DNA from: Flavobacterium sp. N2038
GTDB lineage: Bacteria; Bacteroidota; Bacteroidia; Flavobacteriales; Flavobacteriaceae
DNA: 64,000 bases
Assembly: GCF_025947185.1 (NCBI RefSeq)
Contig: NZ_CP110001.1
Coordinates: forward strand, 1,736,001 to 1,800,000
Direction: 5' to 3'
Both the position numbers and the translations under genes were made by a program. Within the stretch, counting starts at the first letter, position 1, and each line of letters starts with the position of its first letter. The notes below the pieces were generated by a model that was not told where the DNA came from, made no database searches, and saw only the letters and a list, made by a program, of their open reading frames with translations. Of the stretch, positions 42,042-50,030 are shown one piece after another.

Positions 42042-43407
42042 TTTTAAGTTTGTTCTCTTTTTATTGATTTCTAATACCATGATGGCAAACGTTTCCCTTC
42101 CGAATATTTTTAGTGACAATATAGTTTTGCAACGCAATTCAGAAGTGAAAATCTGGGGTTGGGCAAATCCGGAAGAAGAAATTAAATTGGTCTCAGGCTG
42201 GAATAATCAGGAGTATATAACTGTTGCCAATAATCAGGCAAAGTGGGAAATTATAATAAAAACTCCGGAAGCGGGCGGACCTTTTACAATTTCTATAAAA
42301 GGGTATAACGAGGTGGTTTTAAAAAACATTTTGATTGGTGAAGTCTGGCTTTGTTCCGGACAATCCAATATGGAAATGTCTGCAAGTTGGGGAATTGACA
42401 ATGGCGAGGAAGAAATGAAGAATGCGACAAACCCGAATATTCGTTTTTTTACCGTTCCAAAATTAACTGCAACAAGTCCGCAGAATAATGTACTTGGAAA
42501 TTGGACAGAATCGACACCAGAGACCATGAAATACTTTAGTGCGATTGGTTATTTCTTTGCCAAACGCCTGCGCGAAGATTTAAAAAATGTTCCGATTGGA
42601 TTGATTTCTTCGAATTGGGGCGGAACTCCTGCAGAAATCTGGATGCCGGAAGAAGTCGTAAACAATGATCCTCTTTTATTAGACAATGCTAAAAAACTAA
42701 ATGAGCAAGAATATGACCCAAGACGGCCAGGACGGGCTTATAATGCTATGATTTATCCAATTGTTGGATATAAAATTGCCGGAACACTTTGGTATCAGGG
42801 TGAATCGAATGTAAGTTCTTTGGCTTATGATAAGACTTTTGGGGCATTAATAGCTTCCTGGAGAAAAGAATGGAAAGATAATTTTCCGTTTTATTATGTT
42901 CAGATTGCACCTTATAAAACAGGAAGTAATAATTTTTGGAATGTAATCATTCGAAATTCGCAACGAAAACTTTTAAATGAAATCTCAAAAATCGGAATGG
43001 TTTTGACTTCAGATATTTCAGATACTATTGATATTCATCCAAAAAATAAAAAATCGGTCGGAATTCGTTTGGCTAATCTGGCCTTAGCCGATACTTATAA
43101 AACTAATTCTAATCTGGTAAACGGACCACTTTACAAAGACTTTAAAACAGAAGAAAATAAAGTTGTTGTTTCATTTGATTATGCTGACGGATTGCATTTT
43201 GCAAATAAATCTTCAAATCAATTTGAATTGGCTGGAGCCGATGGAAATTTCTTTCCTGCCGAAGCTTCAATAAAAAATAATCAAGTCATTTTGATTTCTA
43301 AAAAAGTGGCAAATCCTGTAAAGGTGAGATTTGCTTGGGGAAATACAATACAGTCTGGTTTGTTTAATAAGGCGGGTTTGCCTGCTTCTTGTTTTATCAC
43401 GGAGTAG
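42028..43407 (+). CDS. Sialate O-acetylesterase (SASA family)
   Basis: This is a 459-residue secreted esterase with a signal peptide (FKFVLFLLISNTMMA). After LPNIFSDNIVLQRNSEVKIW, a beta-domain typical of this family, comes the SGNH-like catalytic block GEVWLCSGQSNMEMSASWG with the nucleophile serine. LISSNWGGTPAEIWMP and GTLWYQGESNVSSLAYDKTF follow, and SDTIDIHPKNKKSVGIRLAN supplies the Asp/His pair. It removes acetyl esters from sialic acid or, in many Bacteroidota, from other acetylated glycans. The length matches the standard single-domain form. The ATG overlaps the end of the decayed remnant described just upstream. Confidence 0.9.
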   Translation: MRNNIFKFVLFLLISNTMMANVSLPNIFSDNIVLQRNSEVKIWGWANPEEEIKLVSGWNNQEYITVANNQAKWEIIIKTPEAGGPFTISIKGYNEVVLKNILIGEVWLCSGQSNMEMSASWGIDNGEEEMKNATNPNIRFFTVPKLTATSPQNNVLGNWTESTPETMKYFSAIGYFFAKRLREDLKNVPIGLISSNWGGTPAEIWMPEEVVNNDPLLLDNAKKLNEQEYDPRRPGRAYNAMIYPIVGYKIAGTLWYQGESNVSSLAYDKTFGALIASWRKEWKDNFPFYYVQIAPYKTGSNNFWNVIIRNSQRKLLNEISKIGMVLTSDISDTIDIHPKNKKSVGIRLANLALADTYKTNSNLVNGPLYKDFKTEENKVVVSFDYADGLHFANKSSNQFELAGADGNFFPAEASIKNNQVILISKKVANPVKVRFAWGNTIQSGLFNKAGLPASCFITE

Positions 43408-43499
43408 ATTTTGCTTGCAGATTTTGCTGATTTTTAGGATTAATACAGATTTTTGTTTGATTTTGTTTGACTGTTCGAAGTTGAAGCCTTGTGTCGTAA

Positions 43500-43670
43500 A
43501 TGAATCCTGCAAAATCGCAAAGTCGCAAAGATGCAAAGGGACAAAGTTGCAAAGTTTTTTCGCCACGAATTCACGAATTAATTGTTTTAAAATTCGTGAA
43601 TTCGTGGCGATTTGTATTTTACCTGTTTGAAAAAAAAACTTTGCTACTCCGCAACTTTGGGAGATTATAA
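43500..43670. repeat. Nested repeats: GCAAAG tandem, hairpin and outer inverted arms
   Basis: This lies in a 337-base stretch without a gene (43408-43744). GCAAAATC/GCAAAGTC/GCAAAGAT/GCAAAGGG/ACAAAGTT/GCAAAG runs from 43508 to 43555. It is followed by a perfect 19-bp-arm hairpin (43561-43579 / 43591-43609, core GCCACGAATTCACGAATT). Then AAAAAACTTTGC and GCAACTTTG (about 43634-43658) complement the left tandem, so the whole can fold as a nested structure. No promoter box or protein was recognised here. Confidence 0.8.
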
Positions 43671-43744
43671 AAACACAACTTTATAATTGATTAGTTTTTT
43701 CTACCTTTAAAATCTATTAAAACTCCAACTTTTAAATTAAAATA

Positions 43745-44701
43745 ATGAAATACAACAGATGCGGAAAAAGCGGTTTATTGCTTCCGGAGATTTCCTTAGG
43801 ATTGTGGCATAATTTCGGTTCAGTAGATAATTTTGAAAATGCCGAAAGTATTGCCATAGAAGCTTTTGATAAAGGAATCACACATTTTGATTTAGCTAAT
43901 AATTATGGACCGGTTCCAGGTTCTGCCGAAGAGAATTTTGGTAAAATATTATGGCATAATTTTCAGGGAAATCTGCGTGATGAAATTGTAATTTCTACAA
44001 AAGCGGGTTATACCATGTGGAATGGGCCTTATGGTGATTGGGGTTCCAGAAAATATTTGCTTTCAAGTTTAGATCAAAGTCTGAAGCGAATGAGTGTTGA
44101 TTATGTTGATATTTTTTATTCGCATCGTCCGGATCCTGAAACGCCGATCGAAGAAACCATGATGGCTTTAGACCACGCTGTTAGAAGCGGAAAAGCATTA
44201 TATGTCGGAATCAGTAATTACTCGGCAGAGCAGACTCGAGTTGCGGTTGATGTTCTAAAACAATTAGGAACGCCTTGTTTGATTCATCAGGCAAAATATT
44301 CGATGTTGGAACGTTGGGTAGAAAACGGACTTTTGGATGTTTTAGAGGAAAAAGGAGTGGGTTGTATTGCATTTTCTCCTTTGGCACAAGGGCTTTTAAC
44401 GGACAAATATTTAAACGGAATTCCGGAAAATTCCAGAGCGCATAATCCAAACGGGCATTTGAAAGAAGATGAGGTGACGCACGAGAGAATTCAAAAATTA
44501 ATTCAATTAAATGAAATTGCTCAGAATAGAAATCAGTCTTTAGCACAAATGGCTTTGGCCTGGCTGCAAAAAGACAAACGAATTACATCGGTTTTAATTG
44601 GTGCAAGTTCTGTAAAACAATTATGTAATAATATTGATTGTCTGCAAAATACTGAATTTTCGCATGATGAATTGAATGCAATTGAAAAAATACTGTCGTA
44701 A
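43745..44701 (+). CDS. Aldo/keto reductase, L-glyceraldehyde 3-phosphate reductase type (YghZ/Gpr-like)
   Basis: This 318-residue NADPH-dependent oxidoreductase has a TIM-barrel fold. It begins MKYNRCGKSGLLLPEISLGL with HNFGSVDNFENAESI. The catalytic tetrad is visible: Asp/Tyr in THFDLANNYGPVPGSAEENF, Lys in VISTKAGYTMWNGPYGDWGS and His in VDIFYSHRPDPETPIEETM. The insertion MWNGPYGDWGSRKYL is typical of the YghZ/KCNAB-like AKR14 group. These enzymes reduce toxic aldehydes such as L-glyceraldehyde 3-phosphate or methylglyoxal. Monocistronic, with a terminator 28 bases after the stop. Confidence 0.9.
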   Translation: MKYNRCGKSGLLLPEISLGLWHNFGSVDNFENAESIAIEAFDKGITHFDLANNYGPVPGSAEENFGKILWHNFQGNLRDEIVISTKAGYTMWNGPYGDWGSRKYLLSSLDQSLKRMSVDYVDIFYSHRPDPETPIEETMMALDHAVRSGKALYVGISNYSAEQTRVAVDVLKQLGTPCLIHQAKYSMLERWVENGLLDVLEEKGVGCIAFSPLAQGLLTDKYLNGIPENSRAHNPNGHLKEDEVTHERIQKLIQLNEIAQNRNQSLAQMALAWLQKDKRITSVLIGASSVKQLCNNIDCLQNTEFSHDELNAIEKILS

Positions 44702-44728
44702 AATGTAATTTTTGACATATGAAATGAT

Positions 44729-44762
44729 AAAAAATGGAGAACAACTTGTTCTCCATTTTTTT
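44729..44762 (+). terminator. Terminator after the aldo/keto reductase gene
   Basis: AAAAAATGGAGAACAA and TTGTTCTCCATTTTTT make a long perfect stem with a CT-containing tip and a T-run. Confidence 0.92.
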
Positions 44763-44858
44763 ATAATCATTGTTAATTCACCGCAACTAGCTAAACAGTA
44801 TTTTAATTTTGTTACAGAATCAAGACCTGAATTCTTTTTTATAATCTACAAACACTTT

Positions 44859-45002
44859 ATGAGTATTTATACCATCCGAAAAGATCTCGGCTTGGATTTT
44901 TTTACTTTTCTCCAGGAAAGAAAATGGAAGGATAATGATTGGAAAGAATCAGGAATTAAAGTCGGCGAGTTTTTAAGAAACGTTAATGTAAAAGAATCGT
45001 GA
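44859..45002 (+). CDS. Possible small protein, 47 residues, unknown
   Basis: The frame reads MSIYTIRKDLGLDFFTFLQE, then RKWKDNDWKESGIKVGEFLR and ends NVNVKES. The composition (mixed charged/aromatic, no low-complexity) looks protein-like, and a terminator follows 20 bases after the stop. A TAATTTTG box near 44803 could drive it. Upstream codons in the same frame run through the preceding terminator, so a longer start is unlikely. It could be a real small gene or the tail of a lost one; I do not recognise it. Confidence 0.4.
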   Translation: MSIYTIRKDLGLDFFTFLQERKWKDNDWKESGIKVGEFLRNVNVKES

Positions 45003-45021
45003 ATAAATAGTTTTTTGCGAT

Positions 45022-45054
45022 AAAGCCTGTTCAGAATATGTACAGGCTTTTTTT
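45022..45054 (+). terminator. Terminator after the small frame
   Basis: AAAGCCTGT and ACAGGCTTT pair around an 11-base loop, followed by a T-run. Confidence 0.85.
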
Positions 45055-45606
45055 ATGAATGATGCTAAAACTGAATGACTACAATTGAAATTTAAAAGTT
45101 ATAGAGTGTTCGCTTATGATGGGTTTTTTTTGTAGGAATTTTTACAATTCTAAAATTGTTTTATATCTGCCTGTTTAGCAAATGTTGTTTTTTGGTTGTT
45201 TTTATTATTTTTAAACAAACCCCTAAATTTTTTAGGGGTATTATCATTATAAAGTTGTTTTTTGTGGCTTGATTATGTTTTTTTAAAGTGTGAAATTGTT
45301 TTTTAATGTGTTTTTTGGTTTTAAATGATTTTTTTATGTTGTTAAATTTTTAAAAATGATTCGCTATTAATGTCAAATAAGGATTATTGATGCTTTAATT
45401 TTTGTAATCCATAATTCTGCATTGAAAATGCCAAAAAAGTACTTTTCAATGATTCTACTCATACAAAAGTTAATAAATTCGCTAATGAAAATGAAGAGGT
45501 TTTAGGGAGAGATTACAGGTTTTAGAAGTAACATTTTGCTATTTATTGAAGATATATAAAGATTAACTAACCAAAATCAAATAATAACCAAAAACCAATT
45601 TTACAC
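45055..45606 (+). promoter_or_regulatory. Long AT-rich leader/control region before the porin gene, with a 21-bp palindrome
   Basis: No gene is visible here. At 45219-45239 there is a perfect palindrome, ACCCCTAAA, three T, TTTAGGGGT, the only G/C-rich words in a T-rich region. It could be an operator for a dimeric regulator of the porin gene 370 bases downstream. The strand is T-rich (GTTTTTT words) throughout 45120-45360. A GCTTTAATTTTTGTAATCC stretch near 45391 approximates a -7 box with one extra base. Confidence 0.5.
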
Positions 45607-46680
45607 ATGAAAAAAGTATTACACATTTTAGCCGTAATGTTAACGAGTTCTTTTGCTTTTGCCCAAGAAGATAGTGAAACGTCAACTTCTCCGGCAACAA
45701 CCTGGGGCGGATCAGCAGATGCTTATTATAAATATGATTTTTCTAAACAAATGAATGGATTAACGAGCTTTACCAACTCTCAGGATTCATTTGAATTAGG
45801 AATGGCTTCTGTAGAGGCGGGGCATACTTTTGGAAAAGCTTCTGTTTTTGTAGATTTAGGATTCGGAAAGAGAGCAGGTGAGTTTTCATATAATGAAACA
45901 ACAGATAAAGATATAGATGCTAAATTTTTAATTAAACAATTATTTTTTACGTATCAGATAACGGATAAATTCAAAGTAGTTGCCGGTAGTTTTGGAACAC
46001 ATATAGGATATGAAGTTTTAGATGCTGTAGATAATAAAAACTATAGTATGTCTTATGCTTTCTCTTACGGGCCATTTTTTAATACAGGAGTAAAAGCACA
46101 GTATACTTCGGGAAAATTTACAGCGATGTTTGGTATAACCAATCCAACAGACTTTAAATCAGCGATGGATGCCGGATCAAGCCAAAAAACATACATTGGG
46201 CAAGTCGGATATATTGGTGATACAGGAAGTGCTTATTTGAATTTTACATCAGGAAGTAGCAACCCGGCTTCAGATGAAAATAAAACACAGATAGATCTTG
46301 TGGCATCAAAAACGCTGAATGATTCATTTGCTTTAGGTTTTAATGCAACTTATGCAAAAACTAAGAATGATTTTGATAGCGCTTTAGATGGGGACTGGTT
46401 TTCATTGGTTGGATATGCAAACTATACATTTAATCCATCACTCTTACTGGCTTACAGAATGGAATATTTTGATGCCAAAGATGCTGCTCCGAGTTTAGGG
46501 ACGTTAACAGGTTCTAATGTTTTTGCCAATACTGTTTCTTTAAATTATAAAGTTGGAAAATTGACTATAATACCAGAATTAAGATATGATGCGGCATCTG
46601 AAGATATCTTTTTAGACAAAGATGCATTGCCAACAGGAGGTTCGTTCTATGCCTTAATTGCTACAACATACTCTTTCTAG
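45607..46680 (+). CDS. Outer-membrane beta-barrel porin (BBP2-like)
   Basis: This 357-residue protein has a signal peptide (VLHILAVMLTSSFAFAQ) and a long series of amphipathic strands with aromatic girdles (GGSADAYYKYDFSKQMNGL, AKFLIKQLFFTYQITDKFKV, YSMSYAFSYGPFFNTGVKAQ). It ends in the C-terminal strand FYALIATTYSF with terminal Phe, as expected for Bam-inserted barrels. The opening 'WGGSADAYYKYDF...T.F....F.LG...VE' is that of the BBP2/OmpL-like porin family common in Flavobacteriia. The long upstream control region suggests strong regulation. The solute carried is unknown. Confidence 0.82.
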   Translation: MKKVLHILAVMLTSSFAFAQEDSETSTSPATTWGGSADAYYKYDFSKQMNGLTSFTNSQDSFELGMASVEAGHTFGKASVFVDLGFGKRAGEFSYNETTDKDIDAKFLIKQLFFTYQITDKFKVVAGSFGTHIGYEVLDAVDNKNYSMSYAFSYGPFFNTGVKAQYTSGKFTAMFGITNPTDFKSAMDAGSSQKTYIGQVGYIGDTGSAYLNFTSGSSNPASDENKTQIDLVASKTLNDSFALGFNATYAKTKNDFDSALDGDWFSLVGYANYTFNPSLLLAYRMEYFDAKDAAPSLGTLTGSNVFANTVSLNYKVGKLTIIPELRYDAASEDIFLDKDALPTGGSFYALIATTYSF

Positions 46681-46711
46681 AGATAAAGATTGATATTTTT
46701 TTTTTTTTTGG

Positions 46712-46748
46712 AGCTGTCGAAACATACTTATGTTTTGGCAGCTTTTTT
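46712..46748 (+). terminator. Terminator after porin gene
   Basis: AGCTGTCGAAACATA pairs with TATGTTTTGGCAGCT (two G-T or mismatched positions), followed by six T. Confidence 0.8.
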
Positions 46749-46784
46749 ACTTTATGAAAGTTTTAAGTTATGAATTATGAATTT

Positions 46785-46808
46785 TGAGTTATGAGTTATG
46801 AGTTATGA
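46785..46808 (+). repeat. Heptanucleotide tandem repeat (TGAGTTA), about 3.4 copies
   Basis: Three full copies of TGAGTTA and a partial fourth occur in the convergent spacer between porin and amidase genes, preceded by degenerate TTATGAA copies. Non-coding. Confidence 0.8.
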
Positions 46809-46909
46809 GTGTATTTAGGGTACTGTACGTTTTTTACAGACGCAACACAGTGCGCCTTTTTGTTTATGTAAATGATAAACTGTCAGTTGTGTTTGATTAT
46901 AATTTGAAT

Positions 46910-46943
46910 AAAAAAACGCATTTCTAAATTTTAGAAATGCGTT
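46910..46943 (-). terminator. Terminator of the amidase operon
   Basis: AACGCATTTCTAAA and TTTTAGAAATGCGTT form a 14-bp stem; on the - strand it is followed by a run of seven T. Confidence 0.88.
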
Positions 46944-46967
46944 GTGTATTTTAAAACGGATCTTTAT

Positions 46968-47873
46968 TTATTGAACTTGTTTTTTATAAATGGAATAAAT
47001 AGTATCTATTGTTTTTCTATCTAAAACTGAAGTTACGTCAGTTTGAATATAATGCAATTTGAAAGCTTGAATCGCTGCCGAAAGATTTTTGGTGTTATAA
47101 CCAATAATTCTTAAAGCGGGCTCAATTTTAAAATCAAAGGGAGCTTCTTCTAAAACTTCATCCGGCCAGATTCCAAATCCTTTTTCAGCTAAAGTTTTCC
47201 ATGGAAACAAAGCACTTGGATCTTGTTTTCTTCCGGGAGCAATATCAGAATGACCTAGTATATTTTGAGTTGGAATGTTGTAATCTTTTTTCAACTTTGT
47301 CAAAAGAGCAACTAAACTGCTTATTTGTGTCTCAGTAAAAGGTTTGAAACCGTTATTGTCAAGTTCAATACCTATTGAGCTGGAATTAATATCTGTATTT
47401 TTTCCCCAGGTAGATGCTCCCGCGTGCCAGGCTCTTAAATAATCGTTTAACATCTGAACCACTTTTCCGTTTTCAGAAATTATATAGTGTGCACTAACCT
47501 GTGTTTTGGTTTTTGTAAATGTATTTATAGTTTGCTTTAGAGAATCCTGGGCTGTATGATGAATAATAATAAAGCTGGGTTTTCTCAGGTTGAAATTAAC
47601 AGTTCCAATCCATTCTGTATTTATACCATTAAGTAAAAGAGTTGAACCTGTTTTAGATAGTGTGTCTTTTACAATCCCAAGTTGTTGAGCATAAGTTGTA
47701 TCAATAACTACGGGGCTAATAGCAGGAATAGGTTGCGGATCTTTGCTAGTAATTTGATTTTCTAATGTTTTAAGCTGTTGATCGTAAGCTTTTTCAGTGC
47801 TTTTGTATGGATTTGTTGAGCAAGAAGTTATAATAATTGCTAAAGTCAAATAACTAAAAAGTCTTTTTGCCAT
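46968..47873 (-). CDS. N-acetylmuramoyl-L-alanine amidase (Amidase_2, AmiD/AmpD-like), lipoprotein
   Basis: This protein of about 301 residues has a lipoprotein signal (KRLFSYLTLAIIITSCSTNP). The zinc amidase domain shows FIIIHHTAQDSLKQTINTF (first zinc His), VSAHYIISENGKVVQML, AWHAGASTWGKNTDINSSSI, GIELDNNG and LGHSDIAPGRKQDPSALFPW (second His and Asp ligand). A C-terminal tail of about 60 residues (from DEVLEEAPFDF) resembles the helical peptidoglycan-binding part of AmiD. ATG 47873 is preferred to 47906 because it yields the signal peptide. It is cotranscribed with the secreted protein gene 33 bases upstream. Confidence 0.9.
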   Translation of the reverse strand: MAKRLFSYLTLAIIITSCSTNPYKSTEKAYDQQLKTLENQITSKDPQPIPAISPVVIDTTYAQQLGIVKDTLSKTGSTLLLNGINTEWIGTVNFNLRKPSFIIIHHTAQDSLKQTINTFTKTKTQVSAHYIISENGKVVQMLNDYLRAWHAGASTWGKNTDINSSSIGIELDNNGFKPFTETQISSLVALLTKLKKDYNIPTQNILGHSDIAPGRKQDPSALFPWKTLAEKGFGIWPDEVLEEAPFDFKIEPALRIIGYNTKNLSAAIQAFKLHYIQTDVTSVLDRKTIDTIYSIYKKQVQ

Positions 47874-47906
47874 GATTTTTATATTTAAAGATGGAATTAA
47901 AAACAA

Positions 47907-48455
47907 TTATTCTTTCGGTGCTGCAGTTTCTTGTTTTGTTTCTTCTTTATTTTCTTTAGAATCTTTTTTCTTTTTTGACTTAGGCTTTTTGATTTCTTTT
48001 AAATCAGCCATGAAATTCGTGTATTTTTCTACCTGATCAGGATTCAAAAAGGCAGTTATCTTTTTTGTAGTGCTTTCTCTTAGTGCTTTAATTTGCTCAA
48101 TTTTCTGATCCTGACTACTACTTTCATTTTTCAATAGAATGCCTTGTTCTCTTAAACTGTCAGCTAAAACATTTGTAATTGCAATAGCCTGAAGTTCATC
48201 AAGATTTACAGCAGGTTTCATTTGTTCCACAATCATTCCGGCTGTTTCTTCAACAGGAGTTTCTTTAGGCTTGCTTTGAGATCCTTGAGGTTGTTGACCG
48301 GGAACCATACTTCTGTCCATACCGCCACCTCTTCCGTAGCCATTGCCATATCCGCCACCATAACCATTGTTATATCCGTTTCCGTATTGTGCCGAAACAG
48401 AATTGAAACAGAATATGGTAAAAACCAAAAGAAATAAAGATTGAGTAGGTTTCAT
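47907..48455 (-). CDS. Secreted Gly/Tyr-rich protein with Spy/CpxP-like helical region
   Basis: This 182-residue protein has a signal peptide (LFLLVFTIFCFNSVSAQ), a GY/GN-rich segment (YGNGYNNGYGGGYGNGYGRG), a charged helical middle (LDELQAIAITNVLADSLREQ, ITAFLNPDQVEKYTNFMADL) and a Lys/Glu-rich tail. The middle, with its 'L...Q......L.......L..eQ..ky' pattern, looks like the Spy/CpxP/LTXXQ helical fold, but the LTxxQ motif itself is degenerate. It precedes the amidase in the same operon, so an envelope role is likely. Function unknown. Confidence 0.78.
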   Translation of the reverse strand: MKPTQSLFLLVFTIFCFNSVSAQYGNGYNNGYGGGYGNGYGRGGGMDRSMVPGQQPQGSQSKPKETPVEETAGMIVEQMKPAVNLDELQAIAITNVLADSLREQGILLKNESSSQDQKIEQIKALRESTTKKITAFLNPDQVEKYTNFMADLKEIKKPKSKKKKDSKENKEETKQETAAPKE

Positions 48456-48496
48456 AAAAGTATGATGTCTTAAGTTAACAATTGTTTAGGGTAAAT

Positions 48497-49810
48497 TTAA
48501 GCAGGTTCTCCGTATAAATCAAATTCTGTAGCCTCAATTATCTTGATATTAACAAATTCGCCTGTTTTAACGTAATGTTTAGAAGCATCAATCAAAACTT
48601 CGTTATCAACATCAGGGCTGTCAAATTCTGTTCTGCCTACAAAATGAGCACCTTCTTTTCTGTCAATGATACATTTGTAAACATGTCCAATTTTTTCCTG
48701 ATTTAAATCCCATGAAATTTGCGATTGCAGTTCCATGATTTCATTTGCTCTGGCTTGCTTAACATCATCCGGAACATTATCTTCTAATAAGTAAGCGTGA
48801 GTGTTTTCTTCATGAGAATACGCAAAACATCCCATTCTGTCAAATTTCATTTCCTGAACAAAATCTTTCAGTATTTCAAAATCTTCTTGTGTTTCCCCTG
48901 GATATCCAACAATTAATGTAGTTCGTATTGCCATTCCCGGAACAGCAGCGCGAAAATCTTTTAATAATTGTGTGGTCTTTGCCTGAGTTGTTCCTCTGCG
49001 CATTGATTTTAAGATAGAATCTGAAATATGTTGTAGTGGAATATCAATATAATTACAAATTTTAGGTTCGCGTTTCATCAATTCTAAAACGTCCATTGGA
49101 AAACCAGTTGGATAAGCATAATGCAAGCGAATCCATTCTATACCTTCAACTTTTGCCAATTCTTCTAAAAGTTCAGCAAGATTTCTCTTTTTGTAAATGT
49201 CAAGACCATAATAAGTTAAATCCTGAGCAATTAAGATTAATTCTTTTACGCCATTTTTAGCTAAGCCTTGTGCTTCTTTTACCAGTTTTTCAATTGGCTG
49301 AGAAACGTGAGAGCCTCTCATTAAAGGAATTGCACAAAAACTACAAGGTCGGTCACAACCTTCGGCAATTTTAAGATAAGCGTAGTTTTTTGGAGTTGTA
49401 GTTAAACGTTCTCCTAAAAGTTCGTGTTTATAATCTGCTCCTAATGCTTTTAATAGTTGAGGTAATTCTGTTGTCCCAAAATATTGATCTACATTCGGAA
49501 TTTCTTTTTCTAAATCTGGTCTGTAACGCTCAGATAAACATCCTGTTACAAAAACTTTATCAACAAGACCTTTGTCTTTTTTATCAGCATATTCCAAAAT
49601 CATGTTTACAGACTCCGCTTTTGCGTTGTCAATAAAGCCACAAGTGTTTATTACGATAATGTTTCCTTCTTTTTCTGCAGGCGCTTCATGTTCAACTTCT
49701 TTTCCATTAGCACGCAGCTGCCCCATAAGGACTTCACTGTCATATACATTTTTCGAACACCCAAGAGTGATGACGTTAATTTTGTTCTTTTTTAAAGACT
49801 TGGTTCTCAT
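48497..49810 (-). CDS. rimO: Ribosomal protein S12 methylthiotransferase RimO
   Basis: This 437-residue radical SAM enzyme modifies Asp in ribosomal protein uS12. The UPF0004 domain starts NKINVITLGCSKNVYDSEVL with cluster-binding cysteines at GCSKN, INTCGFIDNAKAES and VFVTGCLSERY. The radical SAM motif is KIAEGCDRPCSFCAIPLMRG (C-x3-C-x2-C). IRTTLIVGYPGETQEDFEIL and a C-terminal TRAM domain (about residues 370-437) follow. RimO rather than MiaB is indicated by the ITLGCSKN opening and the length. A -7 box lies at 49830-49837. Confidence 0.95.
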   Translation of the reverse strand: MRTKSLKKNKINVITLGCSKNVYDSEVLMGQLRANGKEVEHEAPAEKEGNIIVINTCGFIDNAKAESVNMILEYADKKDKGLVDKVFVTGCLSERYRPDLEKEIPNVDQYFGTTELPQLLKALGADYKHELLGERLTTTPKNYAYLKIAEGCDRPCSFCAIPLMRGSHVSQPIEKLVKEAQGLAKNGVKELILIAQDLTYYGLDIYKKRNLAELLEELAKVEGIEWIRLHYAYPTGFPMDVLELMKREPKICNYIDIPLQHISDSILKSMRRGTTQAKTTQLLKDFRAAVPGMAIRTTLIVGYPGETQEDFEILKDFVQEMKFDRMGCFAYSHEENTHAYLLEDNVPDDVKQARANEIMELQSQISWDLNQEKIGHVYKCIIDRKEGAHFVGRTEFDSPDVDNEVLIDASKHYVKTGEFVNIKIIEATEFDLYGEPA

Positions 49811-49829
49811 ACTTTTATAAATTGGAGTG

Positions 49830-49837
49830 CAAAATTA
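49830..49837 (-). promoter_or_regulatory. -7 promoter box of rimO (TAATTTTG)
   Basis: An exact TAnnTTTG match on the - strand, 19 bases before the ATG. Confidence 0.55.
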
Positions 49838-49972
49838 CACTTTTTTATTCAAACACCGCTTATTTAGGTTTCTTTTAGGTGTTTTTTGTATTGCTATTTC
49901 CTTTGTATGCTATGTTTTTTGTGATTTTTGAATTTAAAAAACATTTTTGCAATGATGTGGTTTTTGCTAAAT

Positions 49973-50001
49973 AAAAAAATCCGTCAGTAAGGTCTGACGG
50001 A
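49973..50001 (-). terminator. Terminator of the OmpP1-lipoprotein operon
   Basis: TCCGTCAG and CTGACGGA pair around six bases; on the - strand a run of seven T follows. Confidence 0.9.
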
Positions 50002-50030
50002 AATCTTGATGAATCTATTTTTATTTCTAA

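Noticed and set aside
44712..44858. Upstream extension of the small frame ending at 45002
   Set aside because: This part reads through the strong terminator hairpin at 44729-44762 and gives an implausible hydrophobic peptide.
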